NCBI GenBank assembly: GCA_038501625.1
Contig: JAZAYU010000012.1
Span: 6,572,001-6,636,000 of the forward strand
Source: Corbicula japonica
Taxonomy: Eukaryota > Mollusca > Bivalvia > Venerida > Cyrenidae
Reading direction: 5' to 3'
Length of the DNA: 64,000 nucleotides
In this document: one piece after another, positions 23,755 to 34,999 of the stretch
Numbering within the stretch: position 1 is the stretch's first letter
Layout: every line of letters begins with the position of its first letter
Notes under the pieces: generated by a model
What the model was told of the DNA's origin: nothing
The model's input: only the letters and a program-made list of their open reading frames with translations
Databases searched by the model: none
Position numbers and translations under genes: made by a program

Positions 23755-23880
23755 GTAAGTACTCTTATATTACTAATCCACTGTGTTACCTTCATTTTTT
23801 ACCGACCAGTGATATTAAAAATCTGTTTAGGAAACTTTAAAAATCGCATGCAGCGCAACAAAAAATAAATCGATAATCAA

Positions 23881-23899
23881 GAGAGAGACAGAGAGAGAC

Positions 23900-23938
<39 letters not shown>
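23881..23938 (+). repeat. GA-rich microsatellite in intron 1
   Basis: 'gagagaca' units grade into pure (ga)n. It occupies the same intron position as the longer tract at 47922-48032 in gene 2. ORFs on either strand are repeat artefacts. Confidence 0.9.
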
Positions 23939-23942
<4 letters not shown>

Positions 23943-24359
23943 AATGCTTAGAAGACGACAAATTAAAATAAAACATGTAATAACGACATAAACAAAACAC
24001 AACAAAGATGTAGTTGCCAACGGGGTTTTGGGGTGCATCTTAGCACTATCTCTAACATCGCCAGATTCTTTTAAACAAAAAATGCTCTTTTCAATATTCT
24101 TACCCACTATAACAAACCTGATAATGTTATATGCAAATGACTGGTAACGTATAAAAATGAATTTACTTTCACATCAATATTTTTGGTAATAGATATATGT
24201 ATTATGCACCTGTATTTTCATTAATGTCATTAAGTCATGTTCAGTTTTCATCATGATACATACATTTTGTATTATGTTTGACTAAAGAGACAGACCATAC
24301 TCTTATGATTTCACGACTGAAAATGCTCTCATTTTTCTCAGTTAATTTCTTATCTGCAG

Positions 24360-24618
24360 ATTTTCATTCGAGAGGGGATGTGATGCGTCTGAAGACGATA
24401 ATGAAGCGACCGACATTTGTGCTCATTGTGCCTCAGAAAGCAATATCCAACCAGCCTTCTACTTTTGTTTTCACTGTGGTCCGTTTGGTAGATACATGTG
24501 TGAAAACTGTAACAAACACCACAAGAGATTTGCAAACGTACACGAAGTCGGGAAGTTGTCGAGAGAGGCACTACAAACAAGGCATTATAAATTAATACAT
24601 AAATTTTCACATTACTAA
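24360..24618 (+). CDS. B-box gene 1, exon E2: second B-box zinc finger
   Basis: Acceptor 'cttatctgcag' ends at 24359. The exon starts in phase 2, matching E1. It encodes a second finger paralogous to E1: C-x2-C-x12-C-x2-C-x7-C-x2-C, then His ligands, with the segment 'GPFGRYMCENCNKHHKR'. Two ends are possible. The frame runs to TAA at 24616-24618, giving a short two-finger protein of about 160 residues. Alternatively a GC donor (ACAAG|GCATT, after 24581) leaves phase 2, exactly the phase that the next exon E3 needs. Gene 2 keeps the same ACAAG|GC sequence. I favour splicing, but cannot prove it. Confidence 0.75.
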
Positions 24619-24673
24619 AAGTATTTAGCTCTAAAATCTTAAGGTCATGTCTGGATAAAGAATTCTGTAGCAT

Positions 24674-24803
24674 GAAATGACCTTGGTAAGTTTTAAGTAG
24701 TTTACTTTTATGAAAATGAAATGACCTTGGTAAGTTTTAAGTGGTTTACTTTTATGAAAATGAAATGACCTTGGTAAGTTTTAAGTGGTTTACTTTTATG
24801 AAA
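24674..24803 (+). repeat. 44 bp tandem repeat, about three copies
   Basis: Units start 'gaaatgaccttggtaagttt' at 24674, 24718 and 24762. Gene 2 has a single diverged unit near 51251, so the expansion is private to gene 1. Confidence 0.9.
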
Positions 24804-25064
24804 AAATCTTGTATCTGATTCATTCCTTGAGTTTTACGATTATCACATCTTTGAATATGACCGGAAGCAATATTTATACTATGATAGTGCTTTTTTGTAT
24901 GCCCATGTGGTATATGTTATTACCTGGGAAATAAATTTTTCGTTCTGTTCTGTACTTCAAGACAATTACTGTGTTTCTGAGACACGCTCACACATAAGAC
25001 GTTTTGGGTTATGTCATTTGTAATGGTCAGAGCTAAAAAAGACTTTCTTGCAAAAAAATACAAT

Positions 25065-26197
25065 GAGCAACACTTTATCGAATCAATATTAAAGAATGTT
25101 CACTATGTCATATCATTTCACATGAATTTCTAGTCAAAGAGCAAACCCATATGTCAAACTGTTCATTTAATCCAAGAGTGTTTTCGCAAGAACAATCTGA
25201 AATATTGAAATAACTCAAGTTAGTACCCTCTAGTAAGGCCACCTTTGACAATAGTAACTTGACAATGATGGCCTGAATAGTGGTTTGGTCTCTTTTTCGG
25301 TGGGAGTGGGGTTGAAATAGTGCAAAACAGTAAAATGAGACATTCGAATTGTAGTCTTATTATCGAAGTGGTCTTCATGTATTTCAATATATTTCTATAA
25401 AAAATCTCGTTCATATATTTTTCAATACAGGGTTTATGAATACTAAAACGAATGTAATTGTTTGGTGAATAAAAGATATTTAGCGATTTTTGTGTGATAT
25501 GTCGATTTCGCTTAACAATTGCAACAAATATAATGATTCAAAAATACTAGATTAGATTACACGTTTGGAATTCTTGTTCGGAAAAAATAAATGAAGAATA
25601 TTCAGGCACTGAAATCAGCTGCACGAAAACATAATTAATATAATTCGTCGTTCGTCGTAAAAATATGTTATGTACGTCAATCTAAAACAATTTATTCACG
25701 TACACAAGTTATTGCTGCCTTGTCACAGTTCAAGGCGGAATACATACATGTCTCAGCTATGTTTAATATTTATTGTACCAATATCGGTATATAACTAAAC
25801 AGGAGAGAAATTCACCGAAATTTTGGTCTTTATCAGTACATGTTATGATCTGTTTTGAGTTTTTCTACGTTAGTAATTTGGCTTTAAAATATTCAATCGT
25901 GCATTGACTGTGTATGAATATTACTTCTCATCATCTCTGTTAACAATTCTTTTGCAGTTTCTATTGTTAATGTTTGATATTGATAATGAAAGCACTTATG
26001 TTTTATTTGAAATGAAATAAACGTTCTAACAACAAAATAGAAATAGGTCTATTCGTTTCCAATTCCGTAAACAACCCTACGTTATATCATTTTTTATTGA
26101 CATTGCATACAACTTTATGTCTTATTGTCATGTGTAATGTTTTTGTAAAATACATTTATTATTCTACAATTAAATTTTTGATTTCTGTGGTTTTCAG
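25065..26197 (+). repeat. Duplicated intron block upstream of type-a E3 (copy 1)
   Basis: Nearly identical to 33046-34190 and recognisably related to 54610-55531. It contains a degenerate pogo-type MITE (25220-25400), 'gcactgaaatcagctgcacg' and the acceptor tract of E3. Conservation reflects recent duplication of whole cassettes with introns. Confidence 0.9.
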
Positions 26198-26376
26198 AGA
26201 GATGACAGTGATGCCACCCACACCCAAACATAGGGTGCTTCCCGATATGCGAACAAAAGCCAAGGTTGAAATGCCACAACTTGTGACTAAGTCTATGGAA
26301 ACAGCGAAAATTATTGAGTTCTCAGGTCGGACAGACAATGCTGTTGACAACAAGTCAAAAACGCCAGCTGCAACAG
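26198..26376 (+). CDS. B-box gene 1, cassette exon E3 (type a, first copy)
   Basis: Acceptor 'tggttttcag' and donor 'caacag|gtagtc' bound a 179 nt exon, phase 2 in and phase 1 out. It encodes a proline-rich start (PPTPKHRVLPDMRTK) and a conserved middle (KVEMPQLVTKS), then a polar tail with SGRTDNAVD. Four full copies in the window are all 179 nt with intact sites and no stop, which argues for use as coding exons. No known domain. Reading past the donor gives a stop within about 6 codons. Its partners are E2 or E5 upstream and E4 downstream by phase. Confidence 0.75.
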
Positions 26377-28128
26377 GTAGTCAAAGTAGATTATAGGAAT
26401 GCAAAAGTTTGACAAGCAACAGTGAATATCTTCGAAATCGTCAAAAGGACAAGCATTTAATACGGACAAATAAATTATTGGTCACCTATTCGTTATTGGT
26501 TGTTTCAACACCGGTCATTACCTCCGCCCCTTTCTTTTTTACAGACGTCTTAACGGCAGTTGCTGTAACTAATATAAAAAAGTGAAATATGCATATCAGG
26601 AATCGCCATACTCACAAAACACAGCCTCCTTATTGAAAACCCAAAGGAGGGGGGGGGGGGGTACTCAATGACCTTACCGAGACCAGAGCACCTGGAGTAA
26701 ATCAACACGAACACGATGACAGGGATAAAAGAAACAATTCTAGGTTCTTTTAAAAAAAGATTTCCCTATAAACCTTCATAAACTCTTAAACGCCTGCCAC
26801 CGTCGTGCAACCAAAGAGGTAAGCATAATGATCAACTGTAGATGGGTTGATCACCAGGCCTGCAGAGCGCTGCAGAATATCATATTAGTAACCTTTCTTT
26901 TTGAATTTACAGATGGGTTTTACGAATAACTGTTAGAAATTAACATTGCCTTTTATTTTCTTAAGTTTATAAATTAAATCTCCATAGAAAACTTGATGTG
27001 AAATACCTTGTTGCAAAAGTTATTTTAAACTCCACCTGCATTTTTTAATTAAATCTGGGTTTCGGCGATAAAACTTGCAAAAGGTTTTCCTTAATTTGTG
27101 ATACCGATAACCTTGTTTTAGAAGTTTTTCTGTTATGCAACGATTACGTTCATCGAAATCATAAACATCATTGCAAGCTCTAGAAAAGCGAACAAGCTGT
27201 GAGATATAAACCCCGTAAGATGTTGCACGAGGAAAATCGCCGTCTAAAAACGGAAATTTACTATTTTAAAAAACATCTCTTTTATCATATGTTTTAGTAT
27301 TGACGTATCCATTTTGAATAGAAAGATTAAGATCAAGAAAGTTTGCTTGGTTATCTAAAGTGATAATATTTCATTTTTAATAATATTTTAATTTGAAAAG
27401 GTTCGGTCACGGAAAGTGTAAGCATGCATGTAAGTATAGTCCAATTTATTTATTTCTGACAATTCATTTATACCAGTTGACCTAAGTGGTTACCCAAAAG
27501 TATGTTGCTGTTCTCAGGCAACTCAAGCAGCGGTTGGGAAGCTTATTGTCCCAAAGTTCATAGAAATCTCACGAAAACATGCGCGGTTATGCATGTTGAT
27601 GCCATATGAGCGATTGTTTTTCTGTCAACGGACTCTTTCACAGTCGATAAAATAAATTAAAAGAAAGTTAGTTGATCTGTTAAACCACCCATGACCTCTT
27701 TAAACAATATCAACAGTTTTCCAGAAAAGGCGATCCCGTCCCAATAACTTTCAGGAAGGTGTAAATTCAAACTTTGCACTTCTAAAAATAAACGATTTAT
27801 TACTTAGTTTGGCAAATAGTATTTCGGCTTATTGTTATAAAATCGCAATAGGTCTGTAACATTTTGAACTTGATTAACACTGATCAGTTACCGCCCAAGA
27901 ATTTGGACAGACAGACATAAGGCAGACAGAATTTGATTTCAAAAAATTCAATCTGATTCGGATAAATTAAAATTGCAACAAACATTTATTATTTTCGATA
28001 TAGAAAATTAAAATAATAATGAGAAAATAGCATAAGTAGCAAGAAAAACCAATCAACAATATTTACACCTTTCATCTTTACGCACAAAGTCACCAAAGAA
28101 TGGGGCTTTAAAATATTTCCTTTTTCAG
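26377..28128. other. Intron E3-E4 of gene 1
   Basis: It contains a reverse-strand fragment of the 'ggcgattcctgatatgcat' repeat (26580-26650) and a G-run at about 26649-26660. A stretch at 27390-28128 is paralogous to 56035-56564 in gene 2 ('ggcaactcaagcagcggtt'). No other exon seen. Confidence 0.6.
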
Positions 28129-28259
28129 ATAACGTAATGAGCAGTAAGAGCGAGGAATTAAAGACTATGTCTGTGCTGCAACGGGTTCAAGGAATGTATC
28201 CATACAAACAAAGGAACATCTCGAAAATCAGAGAAACCAGAAAACACGATCATAGCAAT
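28129..28259 (+). CDS. B-box gene 1, cassette exon E4 (alpha type)
   Basis: Acceptor 'ctttttcag' and donor 'agcaat|gtaaga' bound 131 nt, phase 1 in and phase 0 out. With the G carried from E3 it reads through 'KTMSVLQRVQGMYPYKQRN', a basic, probably helical segment ending ETRKHDHSN. The frame stays open past the donor for another 27 codons in this copy, but in the beta copy of gene 1 a stop appears soon after. The donor is conserved in all four copies, so splicing there is preferred. Confidence 0.72.
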
Positions 28260-28828
28260 GTAAGATATGACATGACAGAAGAAAATGCACAAATAACCAA
28301 GAGAGTAGATAGAACAAAACAAATTCAATTTCTCTCAATATAAGCAGGATTTAACATTAATCCTTACTTATAAAATATAAATATAAGCACCATCTTATAA
28401 GTTGCAATTTCCAAAATTTTTCCAAATGATTCTATATTACTAGTAATTAATTTATGTTCTGGTCAAATGATGTCATTCACAAGGTTACATTTGTAAATTC
28501 ACTACTTTTGAAATTCTGCGTATTGATGTGTTTCAAACTAAGTCACTCATCTCGAAAGAAGTAAACGCTAATTGCACATCCCACTTTTAAAATACGAAAC
28601 GTAAACCTGTTATTTTTCTTTATTCTTTATTAGTTCATACTTTCACAAGTAATTTTCTTTGATATTAATTTTATGCACGAAAAATCAATCGTTAATGATA
28701 GCCTAGCGAAAAATCTTTTTAAAGAAGTAATCAAAGCTATAAACAGAGTTTATCGAGTATTAAAAAATCACTGTGATGCAGGTAACAAAAAATAAAATTA
28801 TTGACACACGCAAATATGTCTGTACCAG

Positions 28829-28905
28829 ATTGAACAAGTAGAACAGCAAGCAATAAAAATGGAAATTCAAGCGGCTGATAAGGAAACGGACTTCGTGAAT
28901 AGGAG
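28829..28905 (+). CDS. B-box gene 1, cassette exon E5 (alpha type)
   Basis: Acceptor 'tctgtaccag' and donor 'aggag|gtaagt' bound 77 nt, phase 0 in and phase 2 out. It encodes 25 codons rich in Gln, Lys, Glu and Ala (EQVEQQAIKMEIQAADKE), likely a short helix or coiled-coil piece. All four E5 copies are exactly 77 nt. The 3' phase matches the 5' phase of E3, so another cassette can follow. Confidence 0.72.
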
Positions 28906-29555
28906 GTAAGTTCATTTTTACGTTATTTTAAATACAAATGAAGATGAAAATGGAACTTTAAAAACCACCGAACACGATAAATATGAAAACATTGCTTGTG
29001 AAATAGAAATCATAATCAGCCAAAGAATTCTTTAAACACGAAACCGACACAAAATCATGACGGACTGAAAAAGACTATCTTCATGCTTACTAAATGAGAA
29101 TATTACATGCATATTTTATTAGAAATTCATTATTCAAATCTCTTGCTTATAGGGTTGTGTAAGTTTAATGCATGCTTAGGCTTGAGTTTGTTTTTTAATC
29201 TTTGGTTAAATTTTCCTTTGATTTTATTCCCAGTCATGGTCGTTATTTTTAGTTACATACTGCTTTGAGTGCTTAGCAACTGTATTTATCGTACAGTTAT
29301 GTTTTTGGTGTTGAACGTGCTACAAAACTGTTCGGAAGTTGAAAATGCCTCAAATACAGCTTGGCACATTATTAAGCATAGTTGTTGATACAAATCTGTT
29401 GCTCTAAGTGAACTCAAGAACAGTTACATGCATATCTAATTCATTCAGATGTTTATTAACTGGTACCCAAGTTTTATCATTTTATTGAAATTTCATAGAA
29501 CTATTGTCTTGTATTCTTGTGTATAATAACGTTTTCGCAAACGTGTGGTTTGCAG

Positions 29556-29734
29556 AGAGATCCCAACAATACCACCCTCACTCAGACAGAGACCAGTTCC
29601 TGCTATGCGGACAAAAACCAAGGTTGACATGCCACAAGTTGTAACTAAGTCTGTGACAACAGGAGAATTCATTAAGGATTCTGGTCGGACAGAACATGCT
29701 GTTGACAAAGAGGCTACAGAGCCATCTGAAACAG
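29556..29734 (+). CDS. B-box gene 1, cassette exon E3 (type b)
   Basis: Acceptor 'gtggtttgcag', donor 'aaacag|gtagca', 179 nt, same phases as the first E3. It keeps the core (KVDMPQVVTKS, SGRTEHAVD) but differs at many sites. Its start contains RQRPVPAMRTK, which fits the P-x-P-x-x-R pattern bound by some atypical SH3 domains; a role is only inferred. It is closest to the E3 at 52390 in gene 2. Confidence 0.75.
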
Positions 29735-32063
29735 GTAGCAATAGTGATTTTAGGAATTATTGCAAATTTGTGACAAGTTAACAGTGAATATCGTTTAACA
29801 CGTCAAATATGAATAAAAAAATGGATTGATTAAGTCTATTTAATAGTGGGGATAGCTGAATGCAAATCTCGCCCGGAAATAGTGCAACTCAGTATTTGCA
29901 CAAGTGAAAGTGAAAAGCATTTTATTGATATATAAAAATCATTGGTTACCTTACGTTTTAAGTTGTTTCAAGTTATATTAACCGTAAATTCCGAAGACAC
30001 CGGTCATCCGTAACTCCACCCGTTTTTTGACGGACTTTTCTTGCGGCAGCTATTTTAACTAAATTGAACAACTTTCGATAAAAATATCTTCGGAGGCTTT
30101 CGATGTTCCTATTTTAATCTATTTTAATTTTACAGTAGCGTTGTTTGTGTTGTGTGGCGGCTGTAAAACGTCTCCCCGTACACAAAATCAGAGGTGTTAT
30201 CAGTTACGTCTTTTCAAGGGTTGAGAACGATCTTTTCGTAAAATGTTAATATGAGTGGTTTCAATAAACATGTCAATATAGACTTGAAAATTCTTCAGTC
30301 ACCCCAGTCAAGGATATACTTGCTGCTTTTTTTTTAAATTTAGCCTTTGTCGTTGTCTGTGAAATATTTGCAGGATTTATATTCTCTGATCCCCTGCCAT
30401 ATTCTATTGAGTTTAGTTACATTGTTTGGGATGGATCGAAATTGTAAGAATTATTAGTGTAAATATAAGTTGCGCCCAACCCGGGGCTAAGTGGCGTGCG
30501 CAGTTAAATGTTATTCCATTACTGCCCATGAACAATCTCAATCAAACCGAGTCTGCAATATTTTCATATTTGTCATTTTTGTTTTCAAAGGTCTGTTTTA
30601 TTTTATTTCTATCATATTTCTTTTTGTTTCATAAAATTGAATCTGAATAGGTCATGCCACGAAAAAAGCGCTCTTGCATTATAGAAAGTGCATTTCAAAT
30701 TTCACTTATCAGGTGTAATTTTATTAAAATTTATTTGTAAAATACATGTTATTTACGACCTGATGCGAATATATATTAAGTGAAATATTTCAGTTTCGCA
30801 CATGAAAAGAAAGAAATGTGATATATAAATATGGGTTTCGTTTATGAAGGTTTCTAAGGAAATTTTGTAGAAGAAGATAAATGCTCGTTCTGTTTCTTTC
30901 ATTCCTGTCATCGTGCTTTGCTGATTTGACTCCTAACTGCACTGATCTCTTTAGGACATTGAGTACCTACCGTTATTGATTGACAACACCATTAGCTTCT
31001 TGTTTGCTTTTGCATGCATAGTCGTTGCATGTACTTATGTTTATGTGTTATTGCATCCAACATTGTCCAGGTGCAGCTAATTTACCAAAAAAACGTTTTG
31101 TTCATATCATAACCTGTTGGGGCAAGTGCGAGGTTGGTGCACCTTTAAACCTAGTTTAAACCCCCAGTGGAAAACTGTTTTGCCAGATGGTTCCCAAGCG
31201 GCAACGCCTAAGGTTCTCTTTTTTGTTAATTGTTTTGGTTTCTCATTTAAAATAGATTTTTGTATAAACCCAAGGCTGGATTTTCTGGGCGTGGTTATTT
31301 CTGACATGCCTGTTCACGTTCATTTGCAATTAAATAATCAACAAAAACAAAACTTTCCGAATAAAATTTGGTGTTTTCTTTAGTATAAGCTGGTAAAAGT
31401 TTACTATAATTTCTTTTGACAATAAATGTTCTCCGTGCAGACCTAAACTGAGAAAACACAGTCGGTTATTAATAATGACATTTTTCTCAACAATTTGAAG
31501 CAATATATTCTTTATCAAAACGATAAACAAATATCAGATGACCTTAATAGTATGAAAACAAATTGTTATCTCTAATTTTTTTGCTTTCTGTAATATTCTC
31601 AAATGTGATATCTGTTATCAATGCCGCATGTTGAAATAACCTTCATATATAGGGACAGAAGATTGAAGCATCGTTTCCTAACATGTTTTAGGGATTTAGC
31701 TAGTATAAGTAATAAACAAAAGTATTCTCAACAGAAAAACAAAAACATTCGTTTAAAATAGGATCCCCTTTCTGTGCTCAAAAAGTGTCAAAGTGTGATC
31801 TAACATAACATGGAATACGAGAGACAACCAGCTACATTTAATGGGTTGTGCTCTATCACCAAGATTTCCAAGATAACAGCAAGAATGAAACTCATTATTA
31901 TGGACCATTTCTCGCAAAATTACGACAAACATGTATCATTTCCCATATAAAACATTAAAATAACAATGACAAATATAAATAGCAAGAAAGACCAATCGAC
32001 ATATTTACACCTTAGTGACAAAATCACCAAAGAATGGGGAATCGACACAATTTCTCTTTTCAG
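29735..32063. other. Intron E3-E4 (beta cassette) of gene 1
   Basis: 29820-30410 parallels 52680-53100 in gene 2. 31117-31260 is a dispersed repeat fragment ('gaggttggtgcacctt') also at about 41503-41575. 31890-32063 parallels 53440-53643. No other exon seen. Confidence 0.6.
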
Positions 32064-32203
32064 AGAACGTAAAGCGCAGTTTCAGCGTAAGCGTAAAGAA
32101 ATTAAAGTCTATGATTGAGCTGCAAACGAAGCAAGGAGATTTGCCGTACAAACAAAGGAACATCACGAAAATCACAGAAACCAGAAAACTTGATCATAGC
32201 AAT
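32064..32203 (+). CDS. B-box gene 1, cassette exon E4 (beta type)
   Basis: Acceptor 'tctcttttcag', donor 'agcaat|gtaaga', 140 nt, phase 1 in and phase 0 out. It has three codons more than the 131 nt copies, through a short internal duplication of SVS-like codons. It encodes 'KSMIELQTKQGDLPYKQRN' then ETRKLDHSN. Beyond the donor an in-frame TAA follows after 11 codons, which supports the donor as the true exon end. Confidence 0.72.
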
Positions 32204-32693
32204 GTAAGATACGACATGAAAGAAGAAAATGCGTAAATAACCAATTGAGTTAATAGGACTAAACAAATATTAATACAAGCTATATTTACAAATAACCATT
32301 ATCAAGAAATTGCCAATTAATTTTATATTTATTGATTTTCAGGCCAAATGAGATCATTCACAAGGTTAAAATAAATTTTGTTATTTCACTACTTTTGAAA
32401 ATAATGCGTATTGATGTGATTTATGTCAACACTGTTTTCTTTGTGTAGTTGTTCTTATTACAAAACGAGAACTTTTTCAATTCCCTTTTATTTATTCATA
32501 TTCATACTAGTAGTTTGAATTGACATTTTTTACGAATATCAGATGTAAATGACGGGGTGAAACATCATTTAAAAAAAATTATCAAAGTAACAAACAGAGT
32601 TTAACGAGTTAGAACATATCATTGTGATGCTGGTAACTGGAAATAACTAGAATTTACATGCTAGTCATATTGACGCAAACATTTCTGTACCAG

Positions 32694-32770
32694 GTTGATC
32701 AGGTATTAGAGCAAACAATGAACAAGAAAATACAGGCGGATGAAAAAGAAACAGACATCGTGAATGAAAG
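32694..32770 (+). CDS. B-box gene 1, cassette exon E5 (beta type)
   Basis: Acceptor 'ttctgtaccag', donor 'gaaag|gtaagt', 77 nt, phase 0 in and phase 2 out. It encodes VDQVLEQTMNKKIQADEKE and a short acidic tail. It is nearly identical to 54263-54339 in gene 2. Confidence 0.72.
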
Positions 32771-33045
32771 GTAAGTAAGAAGTAAACTTTAATTTGTGTA
32801 TGTATAGTTTTTCAAATCCCGAACTGAAAACTGTAAAGTTAAATAGTGAATCTTGAATAACAAAAGCCAACGTTTTGAACTTTGGAACTGTTCCAACGCA
32901 CAAAATTAAGCTAAACATAAATGTATAGAAGCCTGATTTGGCAAATGCCTTGTCACAGAGTTGACCATTACATTTTTCTTTGTAGGATTATCGGGACATT
33001 CATTAAAGTTACCGCCGTTTTTTAAGTGATGTCGAAAGCCTGGTT

Positions 33046-34190
33046 TCAAGCAACACTTTATCGAATCAATATTAAAGAATGTTCACTATGTCATATCATT
33101 TCACATGAATTTCTAGTCAAAGAGCAAACCCATATGTCAAACTGTTCATTTAATCCAAGAGTGTTTTCGCAAGAACAATCTGAAATATTGAAATAACTCA
33201 AGTTAGTACCCTCTAGTAAGGCCACCTTTGACAATAGTGACTGGACAATGCTGGCCTGAATAGTGGTTTGGTCTCTTTTTCGGTGGGAGTGGGGTTGAAA
33301 TAGTGCAAAACAGTAAAATGAGACATTCAAATTGTAGTCTTATTATCGAAGTGGTCTTCATGTATTTCAATATATTTATATAAAAAATCTCGTTCATATA
33401 TTTTTCAATACAGGGTTTATGGATCCTAAAACGAATGTAATTGTTTGGGGAATAAAAGATATTTAGCGATTTTTGTATGATATGTCGATTTCGCTTAACA
33501 ATTGCAACAAATATAATGATTTAAAAATACTAGATTAGATTACATGTTTTGGAATTCTTGTGCGGAAAAAATAAATGAAGAATATTCAGGCACTGAAATC
33601 AGCTGCACGAAAACATAATTAATATAATTCGTCGTTCGTCGTAAAAATATGTTATGTACGTCAATCTAAAACAATTTATTTACGTACACAAGTTATTGCT
33701 GCCTTGTCACAGTTCAAGGCGGAATACATACATGTCTCAGCTATGTTTAATATTTATTGTACCAATATCGGTATATAACTAAACAGGAGAGAAATTCACC
33801 GAAATTTTGGTCTTTATCAGTACATTTTATGATTTGTTTTGAGTTTTTCTGCGTTAGTAATTTGGCTTTAAAAATATTCAATCGTGCATTGACTGTGTAT
33901 GAATATTACTTCTCATCATTTCTGTTAACAATTCTTTTGCAGTTTCTATTGTTAATGTTTGATAATGATAAGGAAAACACTTATGTTTTATTTGAAATGA
34001 AATAAACGTTCTAACAACAAAATAGAAATAGGTCTTTTCGTTTCCAATTCCGTAAACAATTGGTAGACCTTACGTTATATCATTTTTTATTGACATTGCA
34101 TACAACTTTATGTCTTATTGTCATGTGTAATGTTTTTGTAAAATACATTTATTATTCTACAATTAAATTTTTGATTTCTGTGGTTTTCAG
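33046..34190 (+). repeat. Duplicated intron block upstream of type-a E3 (copy 2)
   Basis: Near-identical to 25065-26197, including the degenerate pogo-type MITE. The block also extends across the first 54 nt of the broken E3, after which similarity ends abruptly at 34244. Confidence 0.9.
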
Positions 34191-34244
34191 AGAGATGACA
34201 GTGATGCCACCCACACCCAAACATAGGGTGCTTCCCGATATGCG
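34191..34244 (+). pseudogene. B-box gene 1, third E3 exon, truncated
   Basis: Acceptor and first 54 nt match the E3 at 26198 base for base. After 'cttcccgatatgcg' the exon is replaced by LINE-derived sequence. The remaining 125 nt, the donor and the rest of this cassette are missing nearby. Confidence 0.85.
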
Positions 34245-34249
34245 ATATG

Positions 34250-34745
34250 CGATATTCTTAACGACAATGATATTAATATTTACATCAAGCTGTTTGTATT
34301 GTTATATGCATATGATACTGTATTAATGAGTGAAGATCAAGAATCATTCCAAAATCTTCTCAACGATTTCTCAGATTATTGCAAGCTTTGGAAGTTAAAG
34401 ATAAATATGAATAAAACAAAAGTAACGGTATTTGGTACAAATAAGCCAGAAAAATATAAGTTTTATTTAAATGGAACAATTCTTGAAACGATAAAAGAAT
34501 ATAAACATTTGGGTGTGATATTCTCATCAAGTGGAAGTTTTTTAAATGCTAGAAAGTCTATTGCAGAACAAGCTAATAAAGCAATCCACCTTCTGTACAC
34601 AAGAATATATAACCTTGATTTGCCTATTGATTTACAACTTAAATTATTTGATCAGACTATTTTACCGATACTTACATACAACAGTGAGATATGGGGGGTG
34701 GAAAACATAGACATTATCGAACGGTTACACACCGGCTCTTTTTAA
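34250..34745 (+). pseudogene. LINE reverse transcriptase C-terminal fragment
   Basis: The frame reads LFVLLYAYDTVLMSEDQ, the RT catalytic block of non-LTR retrotransposons with the usual YADD changed to YAYD. The thumb-like segment YKHLGVIFSSSGSF and 'LPILTYNSEIWG' follow. Both ends are truncated: it starts just before the catalytic block and ends in a shifted frame after ERLHT. It sits directly against the broken E3 exon. Clade not assigned; jockey-like or related. Confidence 0.85.
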
Positions 34746-34797
34746 ACTTTGTCGTTGGTTGATAATTTTGAGAATTACCTGCGATAACAAAAGAATT

Positions 34798-34885
34798 CAC
34801 GAGACCAGGTTGTTCCATGCACGTGGACGGGTTGTTCTCCGAAAAGAATTACCCGTCCACGTGCATGGGACAACCTAGTCTCGTG
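34798..34885. repeat. 88 bp hairpin, 35 bp arms, 18 bp loop
   Basis: 'cacgagaccaggttgttcc' at the left pairs with 'ggacaacctagtctcgtg' at the right. The arms differ at two of 35 positions. No similarity to the other hairpins in the window. Confidence 0.9.
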
Positions 34886-34999
34886 CGTAAATTTAAAAGT
34901 ATTAAAATAATACAAAAAGATGCACAGCATTTTTTTACATTTTAAGCACTAGAACCAATGAAGTAAAATTAAAACACCACTTCATTTTATATTATTTTC

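Larger units (their letters stand above)
20746..24625 (+). repeat. Segmental duplication, copy A (5' part of B-box gene 1)
   Basis: It aligns collinearly with 45277-51195. Shared landmarks include 'ttttggagaccgatttgtaa', 'gctgagcccc', 'acctgtattttcattaatg' and both B-box exons. Differences are small substitutions plus insertions private to one copy: a foldback and a pogo-type MITE here, and several in copy A'. Offset is about 24 kb, so this is a tandem gene duplication. Confidence 0.9.

Noticed and set aside
28260..28342. Read-through of E4 alpha to a stop at 28340 as the true protein end
   Set aside because: The 'caat|gtaaga' donor is conserved in all four E4 copies and feeds the in-phase E5; one beta copy has an early stop past the donor. 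Not fully excluded as an alternative isoform.
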